Assembly (NCBI GenBank): GCA_964443745.1
Contig: CAYUEN010000041.1
Coordinates: forward strand, 1 to 14,563
Length of the DNA: 14,563 nucleotides
Source: CAYUEN01 sp964443745
Lineage (GTDB): Bacteria; Campylobacterota; Campylobacteria; Campylobacterales; QNZT01
Direction of reading: 5' to 3'
Part shown: one piece after another, positions 6,655 to 14,452 of the stretch
Layout of the letters: every line of letters begins with the position of its first letter
Position numbering within the stretch: the first letter of the stretch is position 1
Made by a program: the position numbers and the translations under genes
Notes under the pieces: generated by a model
What the model was told of the DNA's origin: nothing
Database searches by the model: none
What the model saw: only the letters and a program-made list of their open reading frames with translations

Positions 6655-7785
6655 ATGCAAAAAGATCTCGTAAACGGATTGATGCAGGCGGTGATTCGGC
6701 CCGAACCTCTCTGGGAAGAGGAGGTGTCGAAGCAAAGAACATGGCAGCAGATGCTGAAGTCTCCCATTTTGCCGGTCGTCGCCGGTGTCGCGGTTCTCTC
6801 CGGCTTGTTGACGATGGTTTTCGGCTATCGGGTGCCGATGATCGGTGTGTTGCGCCCCTCCGTGACGGAGATGGTGATGCAGATGATCGGTACGGTAGTG
6901 ATGTATACGCTCTCGGTCTTGATTTTCGGATGGATCGCCGCCTGGTTGGCGGGCATGATGGGCGGCAAAAACGATATGAACCGCGGTGTGGCGATGCTCT
7001 TTTGGATTTCGGTACCTTCGCTGATCGGACAGGTGTTCGCGACGCTGCCGATGGTCGGATGGATTTTGAGTCTAGGGCTGGGTATCTACGCGCTGGTTTT
7101 GCTCTACAGGGCGATTCCCGTCTTTATGGAGGTGCCGATCGAAGCGCGGGTGAAGCATTTCATCCTTCTTCTGATCGCCACACTGGTCGTCTCTGTGCTT
7201 TTGGGAGGCACCCTGGGAAGAGTCTTCGCTCCGACATCTATGTATGAGCGGATTCCCGAAAAGATGCCGATGGGCAAGGAGATCGCGAAGCATCTGCCGG
7301 AGAAAACCGCCAAGAGCGGTGTCGAAGCCGAAAAGAAGGGGCCTGAAAAGTATATTCAAGATTACGTCGAATCGATGACGAAGGGGGATTACGGACAGGA
7401 GGTCGTCGAAAAGAGCGCGCAAGATACCTTCACCCCTCCCGCGGACGACAAACTCACCCGATCGCAGGTGGAGCGCTTCATCGCTCTCGCCAAAAAAGTC
7501 AGACAAGTACAAAAAGAGCAGGCCGAAGCGATCAAACGCAAATACGAAAAGAAAGAGAAGGAGATCGCTTCGTTGACCGATATTTTCAATAGTTTGAAAG
7601 ATCTCTCGAGTATGGCGACGATAGAGATGAAGGTCGTCAAGAGCAACGGCGGCAACTGGGCGGAATATCAGTGGGTCAAGGATCGCGTGAGAGAAGCCTA
7701 CTATACCCCTTCGCTCAGTGACGTGACGCAATACAACGCGAAGCTGCTGGAGCCCTACAAGGAGATTATCGCCGAAATTCTATAG
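6655..7785 (+). CDS. Yip1-domain membrane protein with a long helical C-terminal tail
   Basis: The 376-residue protein has two parts. Residues 1-190 match the bacterial Yip1 family: the amphipathic N-terminal stretch with RPEPLWEE, then about five membrane helices (38-57, 75-100, 112-131, 133-153, 167-187). Bacterial Yip1 proteins have no firmly established function. Residues 200-376 are hydrophilic and mostly helical, with a basic and acidic coiled-coil stretch (278-305) and an LTRSQVERFIALAKKV segment (267-282). I recognise no named domain in this half. Its side of the membrane cannot be fixed; charge around the helices leaves the cytoplasm as likely. The start has AAAGGAG six bases upstream. 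It is a single-gene unit and overlaps the last six bases of the convergent metallopeptidase gene. Confidence 0.85.
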   Translation: MQKDLVNGLMQAVIRPEPLWEEEVSKQRTWQQMLKSPILPVVAGVAVLSGLLTMVFGYRVPMIGVLRPSVTEMVMQMIGTVVMYTLSVLIFGWIAAWLAGMMGGKNDMNRGVAMLFWISVPSLIGQVFATLPMVGWILSLGLGIYALVLLYRAIPVFMEVPIEARVKHFILLLIATLVVSVLLGGTLGRVFAPTSMYERIPEKMPMGKEIAKHLPEKTAKSGVEAEKKGPEKYIQDYVESMTKGDYGQEVVEKSAQDTFTPPADDKLTRSQVERFIALAKKVRQVQKEQAEAIKRKYEKKEKEIASLTDIFNSLKDLSSMATIEMKVVKSNGGNWAEYQWVKDRVREAYYTPSLSDVTQYNAKLLEPYKEIIAEIL

Positions 7786-8388
7786 CAGATAGTGCGCCTC
7801 TTTGGCCAGCGCCTCTCTTTCGCGGTAGTCGGGCAAAAATGCGGCTACGAAATTCCAGAAATCGCGGGAGTGGTTTTTGTGCCTGATATGGGCGAGTTCG
7901 TGCACGACGATGTATTCGATGAACGCCGGAGGGGTTTTCGCCAGTTGGATATTGAAGGAGAGGCGGTTTTTGGCGCTACAGCTTCCCCATCTCGTACGGT
8001 TTTTGCGAAAGGAGACCGCAGCGGGCACAAGATGCGTTTTTTCGCTCCATCTCTCTATGAGCGGTATGATCAGCGCCTTTGCGCGCGTTCGGTAGAAACG
8101 GTCGATCTGGGCGGAAGTTCGCAGCGGCGTTTCGAAACGTTCACTGAGGAGGCTTTGATCGAAAAGCTCTCCCAGATAGAAGAGCTTTCCCGCTTCGGCG
8201 GCCCTTTTTCGACGTATTTCGTTTCGCTTTTTTCGAATCCACTCCGATTTTTGCCGTATGAGGTTTTCGATCTCTTCGGACGAGACCCGCGGATTGGCCC
8301 TGATGATGAGATCGCCTTGCGGATCGATGACAAGATAGGTGTATTTGATACCCGGGCGGCGGATGATACGGGGAGTGAAAGAGTCCAT
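7780..8388 (-). CDS. YgjP-like zinc metallopeptidase domain protein
   Basis: The 202-residue soluble protein belongs to the YgjP/DUF45 (WLM-like) metallopeptidase family. The zincin motif HELAH (163-167, catalytic Glu164) and the third zinc ligand His173 in the NHSRDFW context are intact, and so is the family's upstream RTRWGSCSAKNRLSFN stretch (131-146). Length is close to the usual 220-240 residues. Family members are predicted zinc proteases with no firmly assigned substrate. The gene begins 12 bases after the stop of the EAL regulator gene with no clear Shine-Dalgarno, so it may depend on upstream translation. At its 3' end it shares CTATAG with the convergent Yip1 gene. A role in turnover of the signalling proteins encoded upstream is possible but unsupported beyond gene order. 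Confidence 0.93.
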   Translation of the reverse strand: MDSFTPRIIRRPGIKYTYLVIDPQGDLIIRANPRVSSEEIENLIRQKSEWIRKKRNEIRRKRAAEAGKLFYLGELFDQSLLSERFETPLRTSAQIDRFYRTRAKALIIPLIERWSEKTHLVPAAVSFRKNRTRWGSCSAKNRLSFNIQLAKTPPAFIEYIVVHELAHIRHKNHSRDFWNFVAAFLPDYREREALAKEAHYLL

Positions 8389-8400
8389 GGACGTATGATA

Positions 8401-10107
8401 CTATATTTCAAGGAGCGGTTCGCTGAAATAATACCCCTGGTAGAGATCGACTTCCATCTCCTTCAATATCGAAAAGACCGCTTCGTTGTGAACGAATTCC
8501 GCGACGACCGTGATCTGCAGCGCTTTTGCGAAACGGACGATCGTCTCCACCAATATCCGAGAATCCGCATCCGTATCGATCTTTTTCACGAGAGAGCCGT
8601 CGATCTTCAGGTAGTCGGGTCGAAGCTGCAGAATGTAGCTGAAATTGGAAAACCCGCTGCCAAAATCGTCGATCGCGATCTTCGCGCCGTATTTTCTGGC
8701 CAGCTGTGTGAAATTCACCATATGGTGGTGTTCTTCTATTATTTCACTCTCTACGATCTCGAAAGTGATGCGTTGTGCCAGATTCGGATTTTCCACGAAG
8801 GCTTCCTCCAGCCATAGAAGAAAGATTTTCTCATTCATATCTAGATAGGAGATGTTGATTGAAAGATACAAATCCTCTCTTTCGATCAACAGCGTAATCG
8901 CTTTGGAGATGATTCTTTGGGAGAGATCTCGGTAGAGCCTGGTTTTGAAAGCGGATTCGAGAAAATACCATGGAGTAATCAGTACTTTCCCCTCTTTCAG
9001 ACGCATCAATACCTCGTATTTGTCTATCTCTCCCCGACCGTCGACGATCGGTTGGAAGAGAGGTACGATACGGTCTTCGGCAAGCGCCGTCTTGAGCCGT
9101 TTTTTCCACTCCAGCAATTGTTGGGTTTTCTCCTTGTTGTCCACGACGGAGGAGTAGGTGGCGAATTTTCTGTGCTCTTTTCTGGCGTATCGCAACGCCA
9201 TATCCGCGTGCGGAAGCAGTTCGTCGGTACCGAATGCAAGTCCGATCGTGACATCGAGCGTGATGATGTCGTCATGCATGGCGATTTCGATCTTGTAGCT
9301 TTCGCACGCCTTCAAAAATCTCTGGATATCCTGATAGTAGCGTTCCGTATCGATCATTTGTACCGGGTGGAAGAGTACGAATTCATCCGAATTGAGTCGA
9401 AAAGCTTCATAACCATATTCGGACGCGAATCCTTCGAGCAGGGAAGCGAATTTGGAGATGACGCTGTTTCCCGTCTCCATCCCGTACAGATCGTTGATCA
9501 TCGAAAAAGAGTCGATATTGATCAGCATAAGTGCGGCCATCCCCGAACGCTCCATCTCTTCGAGAAGGGCTTTTCGGTTGCGTAGTCGGGAGAGGCCGTC
9601 GTAGTAGATTTGGTGAGTTAGTTCGCGGGTGCGTTCCCTGAGTCTCTTTTCGGCCTCGATACCGTAGTTGATCAGACGTCGTTCGCTTTTGATCGCCTTG
9701 GCGGCCTTGATGAACGCCTGGTATAGATCTGGCAGTGAAAGAGGTTTGAGGGTGAAGGCCGTGACGCCCGTATCGATCATCTGATGATAATATTCCGCCT
9801 GGGGATAAGCGGTGAAGATGACGATTTGCTGGAGGGGGTTTTTTCTGTGGATTTCACGGCTCATCTCCACACCGTCGAGTCGGGGCATACGAATATCGGT
9901 CAAGACGATATCGGGATATCGCTCCCTCTCTTTCAGGTAGGTTTCGTAGCGTTTGATACCGTCGATTCCGTCTTCCGCCGTCAAAACTTCGTCGAAAAGT
10001 ATTTCGAGTATTTCGGCGGTACTCTCTCTTTGCTCCTTTTCATCCTCGACATAGAGAATCGTGAGATCTTTGGTGAGTTTTTGTACTTCCCTGAGCGAAT
10101 CACGCAT
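8401..10107 (-). CDS. Response regulator with degenerate GGDEF and intact EAL domain (c-di-GMP phosphodiesterase)
   Basis: With the start at 10107 the product is 568 residues. The receiver (about 15-135) has phosphoacceptor Asp71 (LTDIRMP), Thr99 and Lys121. The GGDEF domain (about 165-320) keeps its fold, but the active loop reads NSDEF (239-243), so both glycines are lost and cyclase activity is unlikely; it may bind GTP as a regulator. The EAL domain (about 335-560) reads EVL (Glu365) and keeps the catalytic set: Asn418, Glu450, Asp480-Asp481 (IDDFGSGFSN), Lys501, Glu537 and Gln557. It should therefore degrade c-di-GMP when the receiver is phosphorylated. In-frame ATGs at 10125 and 10116 are possible; 10107 has GGGAG nine bases upstream and gives the same N-terminal length as the related receiver at 14400. 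It overlaps the kinase stop by eight bases. Confidence 0.93.
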   Translation of the reverse strand: MRDSLREVQKLTKDLTILYVEDEKEQRESTAEILEILFDEVLTAEDGIDGIKRYETYLKERERYPDIVLTDIRMPRLDGVEMSREIHRKNPLQQIVIFTAYPQAEYYHQMIDTGVTAFTLKPLSLPDLYQAFIKAAKAIKSERRLINYGIEAEKRLRERTRELTHQIYYDGLSRLRNRKALLEEMERSGMAALMLINIDSFSMINDLYGMETGNSVISKFASLLEGFASEYGYEAFRLNSDEFVLFHPVQMIDTERYYQDIQRFLKACESYKIEIAMHDDIITLDVTIGLAFGTDELLPHADMALRYARKEHRKFATYSSVVDNKEKTQQLLEWKKRLKTALAEDRIVPLFQPIVDGRGEIDKYEVLMRLKEGKVLITPWYFLESAFKTRLYRDLSQRIISKAITLLIEREDLYLSINISYLDMNEKIFLLWLEEAFVENPNLAQRITFEIVESEIIEEHHHMVNFTQLARKYGAKIAIDDFGSGFSNFSYILQLRPDYLKIDGSLVKKIDTDADSRILVETIVRFAKALQITVVAEFVHNEAVFSILKEMEVDLYQGYYFSEPLLEI

Positions 10108-12091
10108 CGCAGTCATCTCCCGCATATACCGGAAGAATCACCGTAAAACGGGCTCCTTCTTCCGTATTTTCAAACTCCAGTTTGCCATGACAGTGTTCTT
10201 CGATAATCGTTTTGGACATATAAAGACCCAAACCGGTGCCATTTTTGGATTTGGTCGAAAAGTATGGGTCAAAGATTCTGTCGATCGTCTCTTTGGATAT
10301 GCCTCCTGCATTGTCTTCGATTATGATCGATTGGGTTTTGCCTCCGTTTTGTAATCCGATCGTAATTTTCGGTTCGGGGATTTTGCGTTCTATCAGCGCG
10401 TCTTCCGCATTTTTGATGAGATTGAGCAGTACCTGTACCACCTCGTTTTCAAAACAGTGTATGGGTGGAAGCTTTTCTGCGACAAATTGCACTTCGATCT
10501 CATAATCGTAAAGTGTCTGTTCGGTCATCGAGAGTGTGCGTTCGACCGCTTCGGTGAGGGTGAACCAAGTAGCCGATTTGTCGGGTTTGAAGAAATTGCG
10601 AAAATCGTCGATCGTTTGGCTGAGGTACTGGACATATTTATGTATCTTGTCGAAACGATCGAAAAGATAATCGTTCCCATTCGGCTCTCCGTTTTCGGTA
10701 TGGCAAGTGAGTTTTCCCAGATGCATTTTTGTCTGTATCGCCGTGATGGTAGCGGAGATCGCCCCGAGGGGCTGGCGCCACTGATGGGCGATCATGCTGA
10801 TCATCTCCCCCATCTGGGCGAGACGTGATTGGCGGACGAGTTGTTCGGTTTTGGCTCTGTCGGAAAACTCCAGCTCTTTTCTTTTGGTGATATCCCTCCA
10901 GTGGCTGTGGATGATCGACTCTCCCTGAAGCTTCATCGGCATCAGCGTCACCTCCAGCCATACGAAAGAGCCATCCGGCCGTTGGATTTCATATTCGAAA
11001 TTGTGATGTCCTTCTTTCTGCGCCTTTTCGAATTCCGTTTCGAGTGCGACCAAGGAGGGGAGACGCTTTTGCATTTCGGTGCGATCTTCGAGTCCCAGCA
11101 GTCTCAAAATCGCTTCGTTCGAATCGAGGATCCGCCCCTCCTTGAAGAGGATGATTCCGTCTCTGGTACTGTTGAAGAGTTCTTCGTAAAGGGATTTCTG
11201 TACGCGCATGTCTTCTTGCAGGCTGGCATTGAGAGCCTGTAGCTGCTGCTGCATTTTTTTGAGATTGTCGATGGGGTGTATATTGGCGTAGACCATCTCT
11301 TCGCCGGAAAGAAAGATCCGCGTCAGCGTGATATCGAACCAGATTGGAGTGCCATCCTTTTTCAGATATTGCCATTCGAAGCGGTGGCGCCCCTTTTCGA
11401 GTGTCAGCCGTATCATCCGCGAAGCCTTCTCTTTTGAGAGCTCCCCGTCAGGCTGAAATTTCGGAGAGATCTGGCTGGGATGAAGGGCGAAAAGTTCTTC
11501 CTGGCACGAATATCCAAGTAGCGAAACGGCAGCGGGATTGCAAGAGATGAACCGTTCGTTTTTCAGAATCAAAATCCCGTCGGCGGAATTTTCGACCAGT
11601 GTTTTGAAGATTTTCTTCTGCTCTCTCACCGTTTCGGTTTTCGCTTCGATCTCTTTTTCGAGATTTTTGGCGCGAAACTGCAAAGCGAGTTCACGCTCTT
11701 TCAAAGAGGTGATATCGGTGATGTATCCTACATAGTGAGTGATGTTGCCCGCTTCATCACGGATGATCCGTGTGGCGTCATGTACCCAGATGATCGTTCC
11801 GTCGTTTTTGAAGATGCGGTAGGGTTCGTGGGTAAATCTATCTACACCCTCTCTGGAGTAGTACGCCACCTCTTCTGTGACATTGGGTAGATCTTTGGGG
11901 TGGATGATGTCGCTGTAGGAGATCGTACCGTCTTGAAATGCTTCCGGTGGGTATCCTAGTAATTGGGTGGTATTTTTGGAGACGAACTCCACAGGCCATC
12001 CCGGATTGTTTCGCCATTTGAAAAAGATGAAGATGCTGCAATCCATCAACTCTTCAAGGCTGTTATGGTCGCGTGTTTGTATCGTATTCAT
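10100..12091 (-). CDS. Soluble sensor histidine kinase with three PAS domains
   Basis: The 663-residue protein has no signal peptide or membrane helix. Three PAS domains (about 12-130, 160-280, 300-405), joined by coiled coils, precede a kinase core. That core has phosphoacceptor His436 (IAHQWRQPL), the N box NLIKNAEDAL (557-566), G1 DNAGGI (593-598), F box FDPYFSTK (607-614) and G2 GTGLGL (618-623), so it should be active. The AHQWRQPL form of the H box is frequent in Campylobacterota kinases. PAS ligands cannot be read from sequence; redox, oxygen or small molecules are all possible. The start at 12091 is four bases after the chemoreceptor stop. The longer frame to 12286 only reads through the receptor gene in another phase and gives a non-PAS, Arg/Lys/Ser/Thr-rich leader. 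It is the obvious partner of the EAL regulator next to it and perhaps of the OmpR-type regulator. Confidence 0.93.
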   Translation of the reverse strand: MNTIQTRDHNSLEELMDCSIFIFFKWRNNPGWPVEFVSKNTTQLLGYPPEAFQDGTISYSDIIHPKDLPNVTEEVAYYSREGVDRFTHEPYRIFKNDGTIIWVHDATRIIRDEAGNITHYVGYITDITSLKERELALQFRAKNLEKEIEAKTETVREQKKIFKTLVENSADGILILKNERFISCNPAAVSLLGYSCQEELFALHPSQISPKFQPDGELSKEKASRMIRLTLEKGRHRFEWQYLKKDGTPIWFDITLTRIFLSGEEMVYANIHPIDNLKKMQQQLQALNASLQEDMRVQKSLYEELFNSTRDGIILFKEGRILDSNEAILRLLGLEDRTEMQKRLPSLVALETEFEKAQKEGHHNFEYEIQRPDGSFVWLEVTLMPMKLQGESIIHSHWRDITKRKELEFSDRAKTEQLVRQSRLAQMGEMISMIAHQWRQPLGAISATITAIQTKMHLGKLTCHTENGEPNGNDYLFDRFDKIHKYVQYLSQTIDDFRNFFKPDKSATWFTLTEAVERTLSMTEQTLYDYEIEVQFVAEKLPPIHCFENEVVQVLLNLIKNAEDALIERKIPEPKITIGLQNGGKTQSIIIEDNAGGISKETIDRIFDPYFSTKSKNGTGLGLYMSKTIIEEHCHGKLEFENTEEGARFTVILPVYAGDDCDA

Positions 12092-12095
12092 ATTT

Positions 12096-13547
12096 TCAAG
12101 CCTGCTCGGCGCGCAGCGCATCGGATGTGATATCGTTGTTTTCGAGGACCATGTCGTCGAGCAGGGTGAAGAGTTTCTGACTCGCCTCTTCCATGTGTGT
12201 GAAGTTTTCCACCACTTCATCTTGATGCGCTTTTTCCATCGCCTTGCCCTCTTGGGTGAGGGTGTGGTTTTTGATCGCGCAGTCATGGACCTGTTTGTGT
12301 GGTTCCAGCAGTTTGCGATAAGCGGAGGTATTGCCGAAGTGGTGTTTGCCCTCGTTTTCGTACCATTTGCCCAGACGGCAGTGTCGGTGATCGCTGAGAT
12401 ACTCGCCGGTCGTTTCGTTCAACAATGCGGAATAGGCGAGAGATTTGAAGATCGTATGGTCGATTTTGACAAGAGTGACGAAAAGCTGATCCCGTACAAA
12501 ATCCGCCTCCCGCGAAGCGTGGAGAGAGTTGTCGGCAAAACGGTCGAGCGTCTCGACGAACTCTTTGACGTAGAGGTTGGATTCGTCGGCGATCTTTTTG
12601 ATTCGTTCGCTTCCTTCGCTGATTTGTGCCGTCTCTTCCTTGAGTGCGTTGATCGTCATCGCGATCTCCGTCGTCGCTTTTTGTGTGCGTTCGGCCAATT
12701 GGCGTACTTCGTCGGCCACGACGGCGAATCCCCGGCCATGTTCGCCGGCTCTGGCCGCTTCGATCGCGGCGTTGAGCGCGAGCAGGTTGGTCTGTTCGGT
12801 GATCTCCCCGATCAGACCCGTTACGGCGGTGATTTCATTGCTTCGTTCGTTGAGTGAAGCGATCAGCTGCGTCGTATGAGCGATCCGATCGGTGAGCGTA
12901 TGGAAATTCGACTCCATCTTTTTGACCGAATGTTGTACTTTGAGTGATTCGTTCGCGGTTTGGGAAGTGTGGGCGGAGATACCGTCGATTTTACGAGAGA
13001 CATCGCTCAGGGTTCGCTGGGCTGTCGTCAGACCCGCGGCGACACCGCCGCCGAGATGGTGGAGCTTCTCTGTCAACTCCCCTCTTCTCTTGAATTTTTC
13101 ACTTGCGATGATACTCTGAGTAGCTTTATTGACGGCTTTGAGCGTTTTCCCGAAGATTCCCTTGTGTCCAGAGTCCATCGTCTCCCTGTAGGTGATCCCT
13201 TCGGAAGCCTTTTCGATCGTGGTGGTCACTTCGCGCAGTGTCGCCTCCACCTGATCGAGCAGATTGTTGATATGCCAGGAAATTTTTCCCAATGAAGAGT
13301 CCCCCGGAATGGCGGTGATACGTTTTTCGAGCTCTCCATTGGCGGCTTCGCGCATTACGCTGTCTATCTGGGCGAGAAGTTTGTCGTCGTTTTCCCGGAT
13401 GGAAGGTAGCGGAATAGATACAAAGAGTATAGTAAGTACGATAGAGACGAGAGCGATGGCCCTCTCTCCCTCCACAAAAAGATAACCCCCGAGTGCTAGT
13501 GCCATCAGGCCTAGCAGGGCGGTCCGCAATGAAAAATTAAATGGCAT
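12096..13547 (-). CDS. Methyl-accepting chemotaxis protein with C-terminal CZB zinc-binding domain
   Basis: The 483-residue receptor has two membrane helices (about 8-24 and 28-48) joined by only a few residues, so there is no periplasmic sensor. A HAMP-like region (about 50-110), a second helical linker and the conserved MCP signalling hairpin (about 240-300, tip EQTNLLALNAAIEAARAGEH at 251-270) follow. The C-terminal domain (about 355-425) is a CZB domain. It has zinc ligands His364, Cys390 in HCRLGKWY, and His417 and His421 in PHKQVH. CZB domains bind zinc tightly, and in chemoreceptors such as Helicobacter TlpD they respond to oxidants such as hypochlorite through the zinc-bound cysteine. 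A 60-residue helical tail follows CZB; no CheR-docking pentapeptide is seen. AAGGGAG lies three bases before the ATG. Gene order links it to the kinase four bases downstream. Confidence 0.95.
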   Translation of the reverse strand: MPFNFSLRTALLGLMALALGGYLFVEGERAIALVSIVLTILFVSIPLPSIRENDDKLLAQIDSVMREAANGELEKRITAIPGDSSLGKISWHINNLLDQVEATLREVTTTIEKASEGITYRETMDSGHKGIFGKTLKAVNKATQSIIASEKFKRRGELTEKLHHLGGGVAAGLTTAQRTLSDVSRKIDGISAHTSQTANESLKVQHSVKKMESNFHTLTDRIAHTTQLIASLNERSNEITAVTGLIGEITEQTNLLALNAAIEAARAGEHGRGFAVVADEVRQLAERTQKATTEIAMTINALKEETAQISEGSERIKKIADESNLYVKEFVETLDRFADNSLHASREADFVRDQLFVTLVKIDHTIFKSLAYSALLNETTGEYLSDHRHCRLGKWYENEGKHHFGNTSAYRKLLEPHKQVHDCAIKNHTLTQEGKAMEKAHQDEVVENFTHMEEASQKLFTLLDDMVLENNDITSDALRAEQA

Positions 13548-13588
13548 AATCTCCCTTGTGAAATAGTGTACTCTCCTCTTAAGGGAAA

Positions 13589-13597
13589 ATTATAACA
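13589..13597 (-). promoter_or_regulatory. Extended -10 promoter of the chemoreceptor-kinase-EAL operon
   Basis: On the minus strand TGTTATAAT is a perfect extended -10, 41 bases before the chemoreceptor ATG. No standard -35 is present; its place is taken by short repeats at 13603-13621. I see no terminator hairpin between the OmpR-type regulator gene and this site, so read-through from that gene may add to expression. Confidence 0.65.
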
Positions 13598-13602
13598 GAA
13601 GA

Positions 13603-13621
13603 GTGTTACACAAATGTGAAA
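13603..13621. promoter_or_regulatory. Candidate operator upstream of the chemoreceptor promoter
   Basis: GTGTTACAC (13603-13611) is a perfect odd palindrome, and CACAAATGTG (13609-13618) is an overlapping one with a single central mismatch. Read on the plus strand, TGTTACA (13604-13610) and TGTGAAA (13615-13621) also form an 11-bp-spaced direct repeat agreeing at five of seven positions. That spacing is typical of tandem OmpR-family half-sites. The elements cover the place of the missing -35. The OmpR-type regulator encoded just upstream is a natural candidate to bind here. Confidence 0.35.
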
Positions 13622-13665
13622 TATTTATATAATTTTAATGAATGAGAAAATATATGGAGAAAGTA

Positions 13666-14400
13666 TTAGTCCGTCGTAGTCAGTTTGTATCCAATCGCGT
13701 AGAGGCTTTCGATACTACCTGGGGGAAGTTTGCGCCGTAGCCTCGAGACAAGCGTACGGATATTGTCAGAGAAGAGGTCGATTCCCTGTGCATAGAAATA
13801 GTTCACGATATCGTCTATGGTACACACTTTTTCGAACTTTTCCGCCAGCAGATGCATCAGCAAAAGTTCGTGACGGGTCAGTTTGACAGGGATGTCGTCT
13901 TGATAGAGTTGACGCCTTTTGATCTCGTATCGGTATCCTTTGCCCAGCAGTATCGTGGAACGGTCCTGAGAAACGTATTTGGCATAGGGTCTTGATGCCA
14001 CTTTGTAAAGAGCGTTGAGTAGAGGTTCTTGTGAAATCGGTTTGAGTACGAATTGGGCGATACCGAGATTGATCAGGTCCAGTAGATAGTGGCTTTCCTG
14101 ATAGGCGGAGAGGACGATGATCTGCTGACGCTCTTCGATTCGTTTGATTTCGCGGACCATCTCTACGCCATCCATCCGTGGCATCTGGATATCGGTGATG
14201 ACCAGATCGTAGGGGTGGCCATGTCTGGAGAGAAATGTTCGATACTGTTCCAATCCCTCCAGGCCGTTGGTCGCCGTGTCGATATGTTTGAAGTAGTGTT
14301 CGAGAATCTCTTTTGTACTTTCGAGAATCGGTAGATGATCTTCGACAAAGAGGAGATTCATATCACGTGTAAGCGAAAAGAGTTGCGACAAATTCTGCAT
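13666..14400 (-). CDS. OmpR-family response regulator (receiver plus winged helix)
   Basis: The 244-residue DNA-binding regulator has a receiver (14-135) with acidic pocket Glu20-Asp21, phosphoacceptor Asp70 (ITDIQMP), Ser98 and Lys120 (LKP). A C-terminal winged helix follows (about 148-243) with the family's recognition region DNIRTLVSRLRRKL and terminal hairpin AIGYKL. The receiver is clearly related to that of the EAL regulator: both have TDI-MPR-DGVEM followed by RE and an LKP(I/L)S end. The start at 14400 has no good Shine-Dalgarno. An ATG at 14361 would cut the first receiver strand's lead-in and is also poorly placed. No kinase gene is adjacent in the usual regulator-kinase pair order; the nearest is the PAS kinase two genes downstream, which may phosphorylate both regulators. 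Confidence 0.92.
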   Translation of the reverse strand: MQNLSQLFSLTRDMNLLFVEDHLPILESTKEILEHYFKHIDTATNGLEGLEQYRTFLSRHGHPYDLVITDIQMPRMDGVEMVREIKRIEERQQIIVLSAYQESHYLLDLINLGIAQFVLKPISQEPLLNALYKVASRPYAKYVSQDRSTILLGKGYRYEIKRRQLYQDDIPVKLTRHELLLMHLLAEKFEKVCTIDDIVNYFYAQGIDLFSDNIRTLVSRLRRKLPPGSIESLYAIGYKLTTTD

Positions 14401-14452
14401 TGGTACTACTATAAATACTATTGTAAAGCGTGGAATCTTTAATGTATAAAAA

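Noticed and set aside
7792..8817. 341-codon plus-strand open frame across the metallopeptidase and EAL genes
   Set aside because: It spans two real minus-strand genes with intact catalytic motifs and shows no domain of its own.
12092..12286. N-terminal extension of the kinase frame up to 12286
   Set aside because: The extra 65 residues are an Arg/Lys/Ser/Thr-rich out-of-phase reading of the chemoreceptor gene's 3' end. A start at 12091, four bases after that gene's stop, leads directly into the first PAS domain.
11967..12857. 296-codon plus-strand open frame opposite the chemoreceptor gene
   Set aside because: It is an antisense shadow of the chemoreceptor's signalling and CZB domains. Its product is low-complexity Phe/Val/Gly-rich text without a family.
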